8,291 bases of DNA from Xanthobacteraceae bacterium (GTDB taxonomy: Bacteria > Pseudomonadota > Alphaproteobacteria > Rhizobiales > Xanthobacteraceae). The stretch is from NCBI GenBank assembly GCA_030040825.1, contig JASHSY010000108.1:1-8291 (forward strand), read 5' to 3'. Under the pieces are notes generated by a model. It was not told the origin of the DNA, did no database searches, and saw nothing but the letters and a program-made list of their open reading frames with translations. The translations under genes and the position numbers were made by a program. This document shows, piece after piece, positions 1-5,474 of the stretch. Each line of letters opens with the position of its first letter. The first letter of the stretch is position 1.

Positions 1-22
1 TTTTCCGAGTAATGCGCTGAAC

Positions 23-51
23 AACCTCCCCTCGCGCAAGCGGGGAAGGTT
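23..51. repeat. GC-rich hairpin repeat with GCAA loop
   Basis: The left arm (23-35) and right arm (40-51) fold around a GCAA tetraloop. The stem is CGC/GCG, then a bulged T, then CCC/GGG, a C-A mismatch, and TCCAA/TTGGA pairing. The right arm begins in the stop codon of the small minus-strand gene beside it, so it could act as that gene's terminator, but no T-run follows on either strand. The C-rich arm around a short CGC-GCAA-GCG core resembles extragenic palindromes common in alphaproteobacteria. That resemblance is from memory, and a genome-wide count would decide it. Confidence 0.45.
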
Positions 52-269
52 CATGTGATGGAGCGAGCCTTCAATCCGGCCAGAATGGATGCGTTCGGCG
101 GATCGGTATGCAGCCGATACCAAAAGCCGTCCGCTTTCACGAACACGACGATGCGACCTTTATCGTAGCCGTGCCGCACGTCCTGAACGTTTGTAAAGGA
201 CGGCGCGGCAACAATGCGCCCGAGTGTTTCGTGGACTTCGTCTTGGGAGACAATTGTGGCGAGAGACAT
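51..269 (-). CDS. small hypothetical protein (72 aa)
   Basis: I do not recognise this protein. It is a short soluble polypeptide with no signal peptide or membrane segment and no cysteine. Its centre has a basic and aromatic patch (RHGYDKGR, then KADGFWYRLH), which suggests a small beta-rich domain. I chose the ATG at 269 rather than the GTG at 272 because GGAAAG lies 8 bases before this ATG on the minus strand and only 5 before the GTG. The stop overlaps a hairpin repeat at 23-51. The reading frame stays open with sensible residue composition, while the overlapping plus-strand frame (108-293) is richer in the odd residues typical of a shadow. It stands alone, 178 bases downstream of the tRNA-Leu gene on the same strand, and nothing in the neighbours points to a function. 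Confidence 0.5.
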   Translation of the reverse strand: MSLATIVSQDEVHETLGRIVAAPSFTNVQDVRHGYDKGRIVVFVKADGFWYRLHTDPPNASILAGLKARSIT

Positions 270-450
270 CACGCGTGCTTTCCGAGTCAGTAGTCGGTGA
301 CTGACGCGAACACACTCTCTCGGTTCGAGGCAGTTACGTTCCTAAGTCGGCAACAGGATAGCTTATCCACACCAAAAGTGGTTCCACTTATTTCTCCAAA
401 GCGGAAAACCAACCGCCTTTAAGTATTTGATTTTGCTTATTTAACTCGGC

Positions 451-535
451 TGGTGCGGTCGAGAGGACTCGAACCTCCACGGGTTGCCCCGCTAGCACCT
501 CAAGCTAGTGCGTCTACCAATTCCGCCACGACCGC
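451..535 (-). tRNA. tRNA-Leu (anticodon GAG)
   Basis: On the minus strand the acceptor stem GCGGTCG pairs with CGACCGC, followed by discriminator A and an encoded CCA end (bases 453-451). The anticodon stem CTAGC/GCTAG encloses the loop TTGAGGT, so the anticodon is GAG (bases 501-499), reading CUC and CUU leucine codons. A long variable arm (about GGGGCAACCC) is typical of class II leucine tRNAs. The T arm GGAGG-TTCGAGT-CCTCT is intact. All arms pair well and I see no sign of decay or of an integrated element at its 3' end. Confidence 0.97.
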
Positions 536-548
536 ATGTGGGTGGACG

Positions 549-568
549 CGCGCCGAAAGCTTGGCGCG
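549..568 (-). terminator. possible terminator hairpin between fliN and tRNA-Leu
   Basis: The arms CGCGCCGA (549-556) and TTGGCGCG (561-568) form an 8-bp stem with one G-T pair and an AAGC loop. It lies between the fliN stop at 628 and the 5' end of the tRNA at 535, so it could end fliN transcription before the tRNA. No T-run follows on the minus strand, so it would be an atypical terminator. It could equally be a chance structure in GC-rich DNA. Confidence 0.3.
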
Positions 569-627
569 ACCGCGCGGATGTAACAGTTAGGCCCGGCCCG
601 GACAAGGCCCGCAGATTATCTGGGCAG

Positions 628-924
628 TCAGGCCGCTTCGGGCGAACGCGGCAGCAGGCGTTTCACTTCAACCGCGATCCGGTTGCCACTGACAATGACG
701 GTTCCTCTCGCTACCGGCAAGTTGTTGGCAAGTATCCTGACCTCATCGTCCTCGGAGGAATCCAGTTCAATGATGGCGCCGCGCCCAAGCCGCAGCACCT
801 GGTGGATCGGCATGGCGGTCTTGCCCAGCACTACCGCGATATCGATCGAGACGTTGTCGAGTGTGGCCAAAGAGTCCTCGCGCGGTTTTGTCAGTGCAGA
901 TTGCGTACGGTATTGTTTCACCAC
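628..924 (-). CDS. fliN: FliN-like flagellar motor switch protein (SpoA domain)
   Basis: Residues about 22-92 form one SpoA/FliN domain: LDNVSIDIAVVLGKTAMPI, then the HQVLRLGRGAIIELD core, ANNLPVARG, and VSGNRIAVEV near the end. Proteins of this family sit in the C-ring of the flagellar motor on the cytoplasmic face of the membrane and switch rotation direction; related domains occur in type III secretion. The protein is shorter than usual FliN (about 110-140 aa) and is essentially the bare domain. The coordinates take the longest frame, from a GTG at 924 with no clear ribosome site. An inner TTG at 870 follows GAGGA by 4 bases and would give an 80-residue protein starting just before the domain; I consider that start as likely. 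No other flagellar gene is in the window. It is divergent from lipB, with which it probably shares a promoter region. The domain is certain, the assignment as the motor's main FliN less so. Confidence 0.85.
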   Translation of the reverse strand: MVKQYRTQSALTKPREDSLATLDNVSIDIAVVLGKTAMPIHQVLRLGRGAIIELDSSEDDEVRILANNLPVARGTVIVSGNRIAVEVKRLLPRSPEAA

Positions 925-938
925 GGCATGGTTACGAG

Positions 939-1718
939 GTGGTTAACACGCGCAACGATTTGAAAATCGGGCTTATTCCGGCGGCCGCGGCACCGCCGGT
1001 AGACTGGTATGTCAGCGAGGGGCTCGTCGACTACGACGTGGCGCTTACGGAAATGACCGCCCGCGCCGCGGCGGTCGGACGTGGCGAGGCGGCCGAACTG
1101 GCCTGGCTACTCGAACACCCGCCGCTCTATACCGCCGGCACGTCGGCACAGCCGCAAGAATTGATTGAGGCGCGCTTTCCGGTCCACGCCGTCGGACGTG
1201 GCGGGCAGTTCACCTATCACGGGCCCGGCCAGCGGGTCGGCTATGTCATGCTTGACCTCAAGCGGCGCACGCCGGACGTGCGCCGCTACGTCGCCACCAT
1301 CGAGCAATGGATCATCCGCACGCTCGCCGCTTTCGATGTGCTTGGCGAGCGGCGCGACGATCGCATCGGCGTGTGGGTGCGGCGGCCCGACAAGGGCGAC
1401 AATGCCGAGGATAAAATCGCCGCCATCGGCATTCGTGTGAGCCATTGGGTTACGCTGCATGGATTTTCGCTCAACGTGGCGCCCGACCTTTCGCATTTTT
1501 CGGGCATCGTCCCGTGCGGCGTCGCCGACGCCCGCTACGGCGTGACATCGCTCGCCGATCTCGGGCGCAAGGTTTCGATGCCGGATCTCGACCGCGCATT
1601 AAAGCGCGAATTCGAGACTTTGTTCGGCGCAACGCGCGATGTTCAGCAGCTCGGCAGCACTGAGAACAAATCGCCGGGGCGGCGCAGCGCCAAATCCGCA
1701 GAACCGGCTTCGCGTTGA
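939..1718 (+). CDS. lipB: octanoyltransferase LipB (lipoyl(octanoyl) transferase)
   Basis: LipB moves octanoyl from octanoyl-ACP onto the lipoyl-domain lysine of E2 subunits and the glycine cleavage H protein, in the cytoplasm; LipA then inserts sulfur. The family signature RGGQFTYHGPGQ is at residues 87-98. The catalytic Lys is K159 in DKIAAIGIRV, and the catalytic Cys is C193 in SGIVPCG. A short insertion (about 147-157, RRPDKGDNAED) precedes the Lys, as I recall for rhizobial LipB. The start is uncertain: the frame is open from GTG 861, but that region is antisense to fliN. I chose GTG 939, giving 259 residues. TTG 960 is another option, and no start has a good ribosome site. The last ~25 residues, after the conserved domain, look disordered and are antisense to the end of acyP. 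Confidence 0.95.
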   Translation: MVNTRNDLKIGLIPAAAAPPVDWYVSEGLVDYDVALTEMTARAAAVGRGEAAELAWLLEHPPLYTAGTSAQPQELIEARFPVHAVGRGGQFTYHGPGQRVGYVMLDLKRRTPDVRRYVATIEQWIIRTLAAFDVLGERRDDRIGVWVRRPDKGDNAEDKIAAIGIRVSHWVTLHGFSLNVAPDLSHFSGIVPCGVADARYGVTSLADLGRKVSMPDLDRALKREFETLFGATRDVQQLGSTENKSPGRRSAKSAEPASR

Positions 1719-1939
1719 TCGACCGTCTCGACGCGCGCACCGGACGGGCCGCGGTAGCATCGCCCGATCATGGTCAGCACAATCTCCTCGGGCCCGGCGA
1801 GCAAAGCCTCAACCGAGCCGTCGCGGCGGTTGCGCACCCAACCTTCGAGGCCGAGTTCAAGGGCCGCCACTTCCGTCCAGGCGCGGAAACCAACCCCCTG
1901 CACGCGACCGCGAATGACGACTACAAAACTTACGTCCAT
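1643..1939 (-). CDS. acyP: acylphosphatase
   Basis: Acylphosphatase hydrolyses the carboxyl-phosphate bond of small acyl phosphates in the cytoplasm. The protein is 98 residues, the usual size. The phosphate-binding loop GRVQGVGFR is at residues 11-19, with the catalytic Arg R19. The second signature GWVRNRRDGSVE follows at 33-44, with the catalytic Asn N37. The start is the ATG at 1939, with GAGGA 6 bases upstream; both lie inside the end of the preceding cyclotransferase gene, overlapping it by 10 bases, so translation is probably coupled. A longer frame extends to 2230, but its extra part is out of frame with the real upstream gene and shows no domain. Its 3' end overlaps the lipB 3' end on the other strand by 76 bases. 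It is the last gene of the string that starts with pccA. The C-terminal third is less conserved than the motifs. Confidence 0.93.
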   Translation of the reverse strand: MDVSFVVVIRGRVQGVGFRAWTEVAALELGLEGWVRNRRDGSVEALLAGPEEIVLTMIGRCYRGPSGARVETVDQREAGSADLALRRPGDLFSVLPSC

Positions 1940-2400
1940 CCGGAATCCTCGACTTTGCGCGGCCCGGCGGCACCGTCCGCACGCTTCGGCAGCCACTGCC
2001 GCAACGAAGCAATGTAAGTAGGCGGCAATTTCCACTCCAACGCCGACGCGACTATCAGTTCCACGTAGCCGGCCCGGGCTCGTCCCAGTCGGCCCGGCCG
2101 CGCCAGGTAGGTCAGCGCGGGGCGATGGCGGCCGTCCTGCTGCACCGGCAACGTCACCGGGCGATAGAGGCCTCCAGCAACGTTTTCCCAGACGTCGAGC
2201 GTCGCGCGGTCGCGCGGCGTAAGGCGCCATAACACCCCGTAAACGACTTCGGTGCGGCCCCGTTCAAGCGAGGCATAACCGTCGGCGGTGATGACGAAGC
2301 GATAATGCGACAGCGCGGCAACGCCAAACTCAACCGCCTCCGGCGCATGCCGGTGCATGATCCGGCGGCTCATGTTCGAACCATAAGCAAAATGCAGCAT
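1930..2400 (-). CDS. gamma-glutamylcyclotransferase-like (GGCT/AIG2 fold) protein
   Basis: This 156-residue protein begins MLHFAYGSNM, the YGSN loop (residues 6-9) that defines the gamma-glutamylcyclotransferase / AIG2-like fold. The probable catalytic acid is E72, in the segment LDVWENVAGGLYRP that matches the family's LDxxEGVxxGxY pattern. Family members form 5-oxoproline from gamma-glutamyl amino acids or amines; the exact substrate cannot be read from the sequence. A W-x-L stretch (VVYGVLWRL, 52-60) also fits the fold. The start is fixed by the YGSN position and by the TGATG junction: the last base of the DUF805 stop codon region is shared with this ATG, so it relies on translational coupling and has only a weak GGCGAG ahead. 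The frame continues upstream to 2784, but that part is antisense-like shadow of DUF805. The gene sits between DUF805 and acyP on the pccA transcript. Confidence 0.88.
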   Translation of the reverse strand: MLHFAYGSNMSRRIMHRHAPEAVEFGVAALSHYRFVITADGYASLERGRTEVVYGVLWRLTPRDRATLDVWENVAGGLYRPVTLPVQQDGRHRPALTYLARPGRLGRARAGYVELIVASALEWKLPPTYIASLRQWLPKRADGAAGPRKVEDSGWT

Positions 2401-2924
2401 CAGCTCGCCGGCTGCTGGATACTCGGCCGCGTTGCCGTCCAAAGCGTGACGGTCACGGCTACGATGATCGGCACGAAAGCCAGCAGCAGCAACGCCGTCA
2501 CCATCAGCCACGCCACATCGTAATGCGGCGCGCCAAGCAAGATGGAAATAACCGACACCAGCAGGATGAGACCAAGCGCGCTCGCCGTATTTGCGTCGGG
2601 AACCTGCGCGGAAAGCGGGCCGTAAAATGACGCAGCAAGAATAATCATCAGCGCCACCGCAAGCGTATAGAGAATGGCGGCAGCGGCGGCGAGACTGGAG
2701 GCTCGGCCGCCGTCGTGCAGCCGCTTGGCATGCAGCGCGTACCAGATCCAGATCAGCAGCGCCTGTGCTCCGATGAACGGCCAAAGGCCGGTACGCGTGA
2801 TAACGTTAGGCACGGTGAGCGCATGCGAAGCGGCGCCGGCGAGGTAGACGAGAACGATCAGCGCAATGAAAATCTGCGGCGAAATCCGCCCCGACGGCGA
2901 GAAGACAATGCGCAGCAGCTGCAT
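2400..2924 (-). CDS. DUF805 family membrane protein
   Basis: This 174-residue inner-membrane protein carries DUF805 marks: an N-terminal FSPSGRIS (residues 8-15), where the family has FsxxGRIsR, and the loop AKRLHDGGR (66-74) after the second membrane segment. Hydrophobic segments lie at about 18-37, 47-65, 78-100, 112-131 and 138-162, giving about five helices. There is no cleavable signal peptide. The function of DUF805 proteins is unknown and nothing here resolves it. The ATG at 2924 lies 29 bases after the pccA stop and has only a weak GCGAG ahead. Its TGA overlaps the ATG of the cyclotransferase gene by one base. Co-transcription with pccA is therefore likely, though a functional link to propionyl-CoA metabolism is not shown by the sequence. 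Confidence 0.85.
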   Translation of the reverse strand: MQLLRIVFSPSGRISPQIFIALIVLVYLAGAASHALTVPNVITRTGLWPFIGAQALLIWIWYALHAKRLHDGGRASSLAAAAAILYTLAVALMIILAASFYGPLSAQVPDANTASALGLILLVSVISILLGAPHYDVAWLMVTALLLLAFVPIIVAVTVTLWTATRPSIQQPAS

Positions 2925-2953
2925 GCTCGCATCATGCCAGATTCGGCAGCCTT

Positions 2954-4951
2954 CTAAGCAAACTCCATAATCACCGCATCGACAGCGACGCTGTCACCCG
3001 GCTTGACGCGGATTATCCTGATGGCGCCGTCACGCTCGGCGCGCAGAACGTTTTCCATCTTCATCGCCTCGATAACCGCCAAGGTCTCGCCGGCCTTTAC
3101 GTCCTGGCCTTCAACAACGGCGAGCGACACGATCAGGCCCGGCATCGGACAGCGCACAGATTTTTCACTGCCAGAGAGCTTCTTCTCCGGCATCAGTCGC
3201 GCATAGCGCGCCTCGCACTCGGTGTAGACAAAAACCTTCACCTCGAAGCCGCGATAAGCAAGCTCGAAGCCGTTCGGGATCATGCGCACATGGACGGCTA
3301 TCGCGGCACCGTCGAGCGTGCCGGTCCAAACCGGCATTCCGGGACGCCAGTTCGAGGAAAGACCATGGCTGTTACCGTCTTCGAACGCCACGGTCACGGT
3401 ATTGCCGTCGGAGCTGACGTCGGCGAGCAATTCCTCGCCACCGAGCGTGATCGCACGCCGCCGCTCGCGCGTCATGGCGCTATTGGCTTGTCCGGAAATG
3501 CGGCGCTTGCGTTCCCCCATCCGGTGGTCGATGTCGGCCGCGACGGCGGCAATCACACGCGCGGTCGCACCGCTCGGCGTCGTCCGTTCGAAGCCCCTGG
3601 GAAACTCCTCGGCGATAAAGCCGGTCGAAAGTTTGCCCGCGCGCCAACGTGGGTTCTGCATGATGGCGGCGAGAAACGGAATGTTATGACGAATGCCCTC
3701 GATGGTGAAGGCGTCGAGCGCGTCGGCCTGCGCGTCGATCGCCTCGATACGGGTGTCGGCGTGGGTGACGAGTTTGGCGATCATCGGGTCGTAGTAGACT
3801 GAGATTTCACCACCCTCGAACACGCCAGTATCGTTACGCACTGTAACACGGCCGCGCACGCCTTCGGCCGGCGGGCGGTAGCGCACCAGCCGGCCGATCG
3901 AGGGCGCGAAATTGCGGTATGGATCCTCGGCGTAAATGCGGGTTTCGACTGCCCAGCCGGAAAGCTTGATATCACCCTGCTCGACTTTGAGCTTCTCGCC
4001 CGCGGCGACGCGGATCATCTGTTCCACGAGATCGATGCCGGTGACGAGCTCGGTCACCGGATGCTCGACCTGCAACCGCGTGTTCATTTCCAGGAAATAG
4101 AAGCTGCGATCTTGTCCGGCGACGAACTCCACGGTGCCGGCACTGTCGTAACCGACCGCTTTGGCCAGCGCGACCGCCTGCTCGCCCATCTTCGCCCGCG
4201 TTTTGTCGTCGAGCAGCGGGCTTGGCGATTCTTCGATGACTTTCTGATTGCGGCGCTGGATCGAACATTCGCGCTCGCCGAGATAAATGATGTTGCCGTG
4301 CTTGTCGCCGAGCACCTGGATTTCGACGTGGCGCGGGTCGGTGATGAACTTTTCCAGAAAAACGCGGTCGTCGCCGAAGCTGGATTTGGCCTCGGAGCGG
4401 GCGCGCGCGAAGTTCTCCGCGATGTCGGCCTTGCTGAGCGCAATCCGCATGCCTTTGCCGCCGCCACCGGCGGAGGCCTTGATCATCACCGGATAGCCGA
4501 TCTCCTCGGCAATTCTGGCCGCGTGTTCCTCGTCCTCGATGACGCCCAGATAGCCCGGCACCGTCGACACATTGGCGCGGGCGGCAGCCTTCTTGGATTC
4601 GATCTTGTCGCCCATGGCGGCGATCGCCTTGGGATTTGGACCGATGAAAACGATGCCGGCTTTGGCCAGCGCTTCGGCGAAAGCGGCCCGCTCGGAGAGG
4701 AACCCATAGCCCGGATGGACCGCCTCGGCGCCGCTTTCCAGGCAGGCGGTGACGATCTTATCGATCACCAAGTAGCTTTGCGCCGCCGGCGGCGGTCCAA
4801 TGGCGACAGCCAGATCGGCCATTTCGACGTGCAAAGCCTCGCGGTCGGCCTCGGAATAAACCGCAACACTTTCAATGCCCATCCGACGGGCGGTTTTAAT
4901 AATCCGGCAGGCGATCTCGCCGCGGTTGGCAATCAGGATACGCTTGAACAT
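2954..4951 (-). CDS. pccA: propionyl-CoA carboxylase alpha subunit (biotin carboxylase + BCCP)
   Basis: The subunit uses ATP and bicarbonate to carboxylate its own biotin; the beta subunit then passes the carboxyl to propionyl-CoA, giving methylmalonyl-CoA for succinyl-CoA formation in the cytoplasm. Order along 665 residues: biotin carboxylase N domain (MFKRILIANRGEIA), ATP-grasp with GGGGKG at 162-167, active-site segment EMNTRLQVEH at 288-297 (E288, R292), and biotin carboxylase C domain to about 450. Next come a BT linker domain that contacts the beta subunit (about 500-585, ending RYARLMPEKK), then the biotinyl domain with EAMKMEN, biotin on K631, 34 residues from the end. The BT region and RLMPEK tail favour propionyl- over acetyl- or methylcrotonyl-CoA carboxylase. 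The start is the ATG at 4951, where the family begins, although no ribosome site is visible. pccB is not in the window. DUF805, GGCT-like and acyP genes follow on the same strand. Confidence 0.95.
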   Translation of the reverse strand: MFKRILIANRGEIACRIIKTARRMGIESVAVYSEADREALHVEMADLAVAIGPPPAAQSYLVIDKIVTACLESGAEAVHPGYGFLSERAAFAEALAKAGIVFIGPNPKAIAAMGDKIESKKAAARANVSTVPGYLGVIEDEEHAARIAEEIGYPVMIKASAGGGGKGMRIALSKADIAENFARARSEAKSSFGDDRVFLEKFITDPRHVEIQVLGDKHGNIIYLGERECSIQRRNQKVIEESPSPLLDDKTRAKMGEQAVALAKAVGYDSAGTVEFVAGQDRSFYFLEMNTRLQVEHPVTELVTGIDLVEQMIRVAAGEKLKVEQGDIKLSGWAVETRIYAEDPYRNFAPSIGRLVRYRPPAEGVRGRVTVRNDTGVFEGGEISVYYDPMIAKLVTHADTRIEAIDAQADALDAFTIEGIRHNIPFLAAIMQNPRWRAGKLSTGFIAEEFPRGFERTTPSGATARVIAAVAADIDHRMGERKRRISGQANSAMTRERRRAITLGGEELLADVSSDGNTVTVAFEDGNSHGLSSNWRPGMPVWTGTLDGAAIAVHVRMIPNGFELAYRGFEVKVFVYTECEARYARLMPEKKLSGSEKSVRCPMPGLIVSLAVVEGQDVKAGETLAVIEAMKMENVLRAERDGAIRIIRVKPGDSVAVDAVIMEFA

Positions 4952-4963
4952 AGCGGCTTAATA

Positions 4964-4992
4964 CCCGCAAACCGGTCCTTTGGCTTTGCGGG
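4964..4992. promoter_or_regulatory. perfect inverted repeat upstream of pccA, candidate operator
   Basis: CCCGCAAA (4964-4971) and TTTGCGGG (4985-4992) are perfect reverse complements separated by 13 bases. The element lies 13-41 bases before the pccA start codon and overlaps the place where the -10 box would fall if TTGACA at 5011-5006 is the -35 box. That position suits a repressor site. It could instead form a hairpin in the pccA leader. From memory, the PccR regulator of Rhodobacter recognises TTTGCAAA-type sites; the TTTGC half matches but the outer bases do not, so the link is a guess. Confidence 0.5.
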
Positions 4993-5011
4993 GTCGGCGT
5001 TAAAATGTCAA
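4983..5011 (-). promoter_or_regulatory. candidate pccA promoter (-35 TTGACA)
   Basis: On the minus strand TTGACA reads from 5011 to 5006, a full match to the sigma-70 -35 consensus, 55 bases before the pccA ATG. At a 17-base spacing the -10 position reads CAAAGC (4988-4983), a poor match to TATAAT, so the promoter would be weak or need an activator. The call rests on the -35 box and its location. Confidence 0.35.
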
Positions 5012-5012
5012 T

Positions 5013-5036
5013 GACCGCAGCCAGCTAGCTGCGGTC
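5013..5036. repeat. 9-bp-stem hairpin upstream of pccA
   Basis: GACCGCAGC (5013-5021) and GCTGCGGTC (5028-5036) pair perfectly around a 6-base loop CAGCTA. On the minus strand the stem is immediately followed by ATTGACATTTTAAC, so the candidate -35 box begins just 2 bases after it. It may be an upstream protein-binding palindrome, or a terminator for minus-strand transcription entering from the right, though the T-run is short. Confidence 0.45.
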
Positions 5037-5088
5037 CGCCGTTCGCGCCGAAAATCGATTCTGTGTCGCCGCGGCCGCGCCGCGTCTT

Positions 5089-5265
5089 TTACATGAGGGT
5101 ATAGCCGCGGCCGATACGGCGGCCTTCCGCGGCGATCCAAGCCAGGATGGCAGCGTCGACATCCCCAAATCCGGCTGGCAGTGAATCCGACCGACGGCTC
5201 AACACAATCGGAGAGCGCATGATCGTCGCGATCAAAGCCAAAGCGGCAGGGCGACCCTGATTCAT
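5089..5265 (-). CDS. possible small hypothetical protein (58 aa), doubtful
   Basis: The frame runs from an ATG at 5265 to TAA at 5091-5089. I do not recognise the product. It reads as a plausible short polypeptide with an alanine- and isoleucine-rich stretch (ALALIATIM) and a C-terminal basic part ending GRRIGRGYTLM. About two thirds of its codons end in G or C, as expected for real genes in this genome. Against it are the lack of a ribosome site, its short length, and an overlapping alternative frame (5000-5269). A GC-rich hairpin (5070-5084) lies right after the stop. It could be a real small gene, a remnant or noise. Confidence 0.25.
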   Translation of the reverse strand: MNQGRPAALALIATIMRSPIVLSRRSDSLPAGFGDVDAAILAWIAAEGRRIGRGYTLM

Positions 5266-5299
5266 GCACAATAGCTACTGCGCGACGCTGGCCACCAAA

Positions 5300-5359
5300 G
5301 GGCGAGGATGCGGCAAAGTCGCGGCATATTCGCCCCTGACCAATCGGTCCTTGGGGCGA
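5300..5359. other. two mutually exclusive hairpins (possible leader or attenuator structure)
   Basis: Hairpin A: GGGCGA (5300-5305) pairs with TCGCCC (5330-5335), with an inner ATGC/GCAT stem (5308-5311, 5324-5327) after a symmetric 2x2 internal loop. Hairpin B: TCGCCCC (5330-5336) pairs with GGGGCGA (5353-5359), with an inner GACC/GGTC stem (5338-5341, 5346-5349) closed by AATC. The arm 5330-5336 is shared, so only one can form at a time. The element lies about 210 bases before the peroxiredoxin start. No T-run follows hairpin B on the plus strand. Confidence 0.35.
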
Positions 5360-5474
5360 TAACCGTCAACCGGCGGTCTTGTTCGACGCGAAAATGACTA
5401 GGAAATTTCTTCCAAAGACAACGGCGGCGGCCACGCAATTGTTCTGAGTTTGGCGGCTAATTCGAACGCACATC

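Noticed and set aside
376..389. Palindrome AAGTGG-TT-CCACTT downstream of tRNA-Leu as a terminator or operator
   Set aside because: The stem is short with a two-base centre, the T-run after it on the minus strand is brief, and it is 60 bases past the tRNA; not strong enough to annotate.
451..535. tRNA-Leu as an integration site for a mobile element
   Set aside because: No integrase, direct repeat of the tRNA 3' end or foreign-looking gene is present on either side within the window.
1940..2230. Upstream extension of the acylphosphatase frame to 2230
   Set aside because: Acylphosphatases are about 90-100 residues and the ATG at 1939 has a good ribosome site; the extra part is a shadow of the cyclotransferase gene.
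2401..2784. Upstream extension of the cyclotransferase frame to 2784
   Set aside because: The YGSN motif of the family lies at the N terminus set by the ATG at 2400; the extension is an out-of-frame shadow of DUF805 rich in Arg, Ala and Cys.
4061..5014. 317-codon plus-strand open frame opposite pccA
   Set aside because: It is fully antisense to the biotin carboxylase domain, shows no family motif, and is the kind of long shadow frame GC-rich genes produce.
5000..5269. 89-codon minus-strand frame in the spacer upstream of pccA
   Set aside because: It is rich in Arg, Cys, His and Trp, runs through the 9-bp hairpin and the candidate promoter, and overlaps a better-looking frame at 5089-5265.
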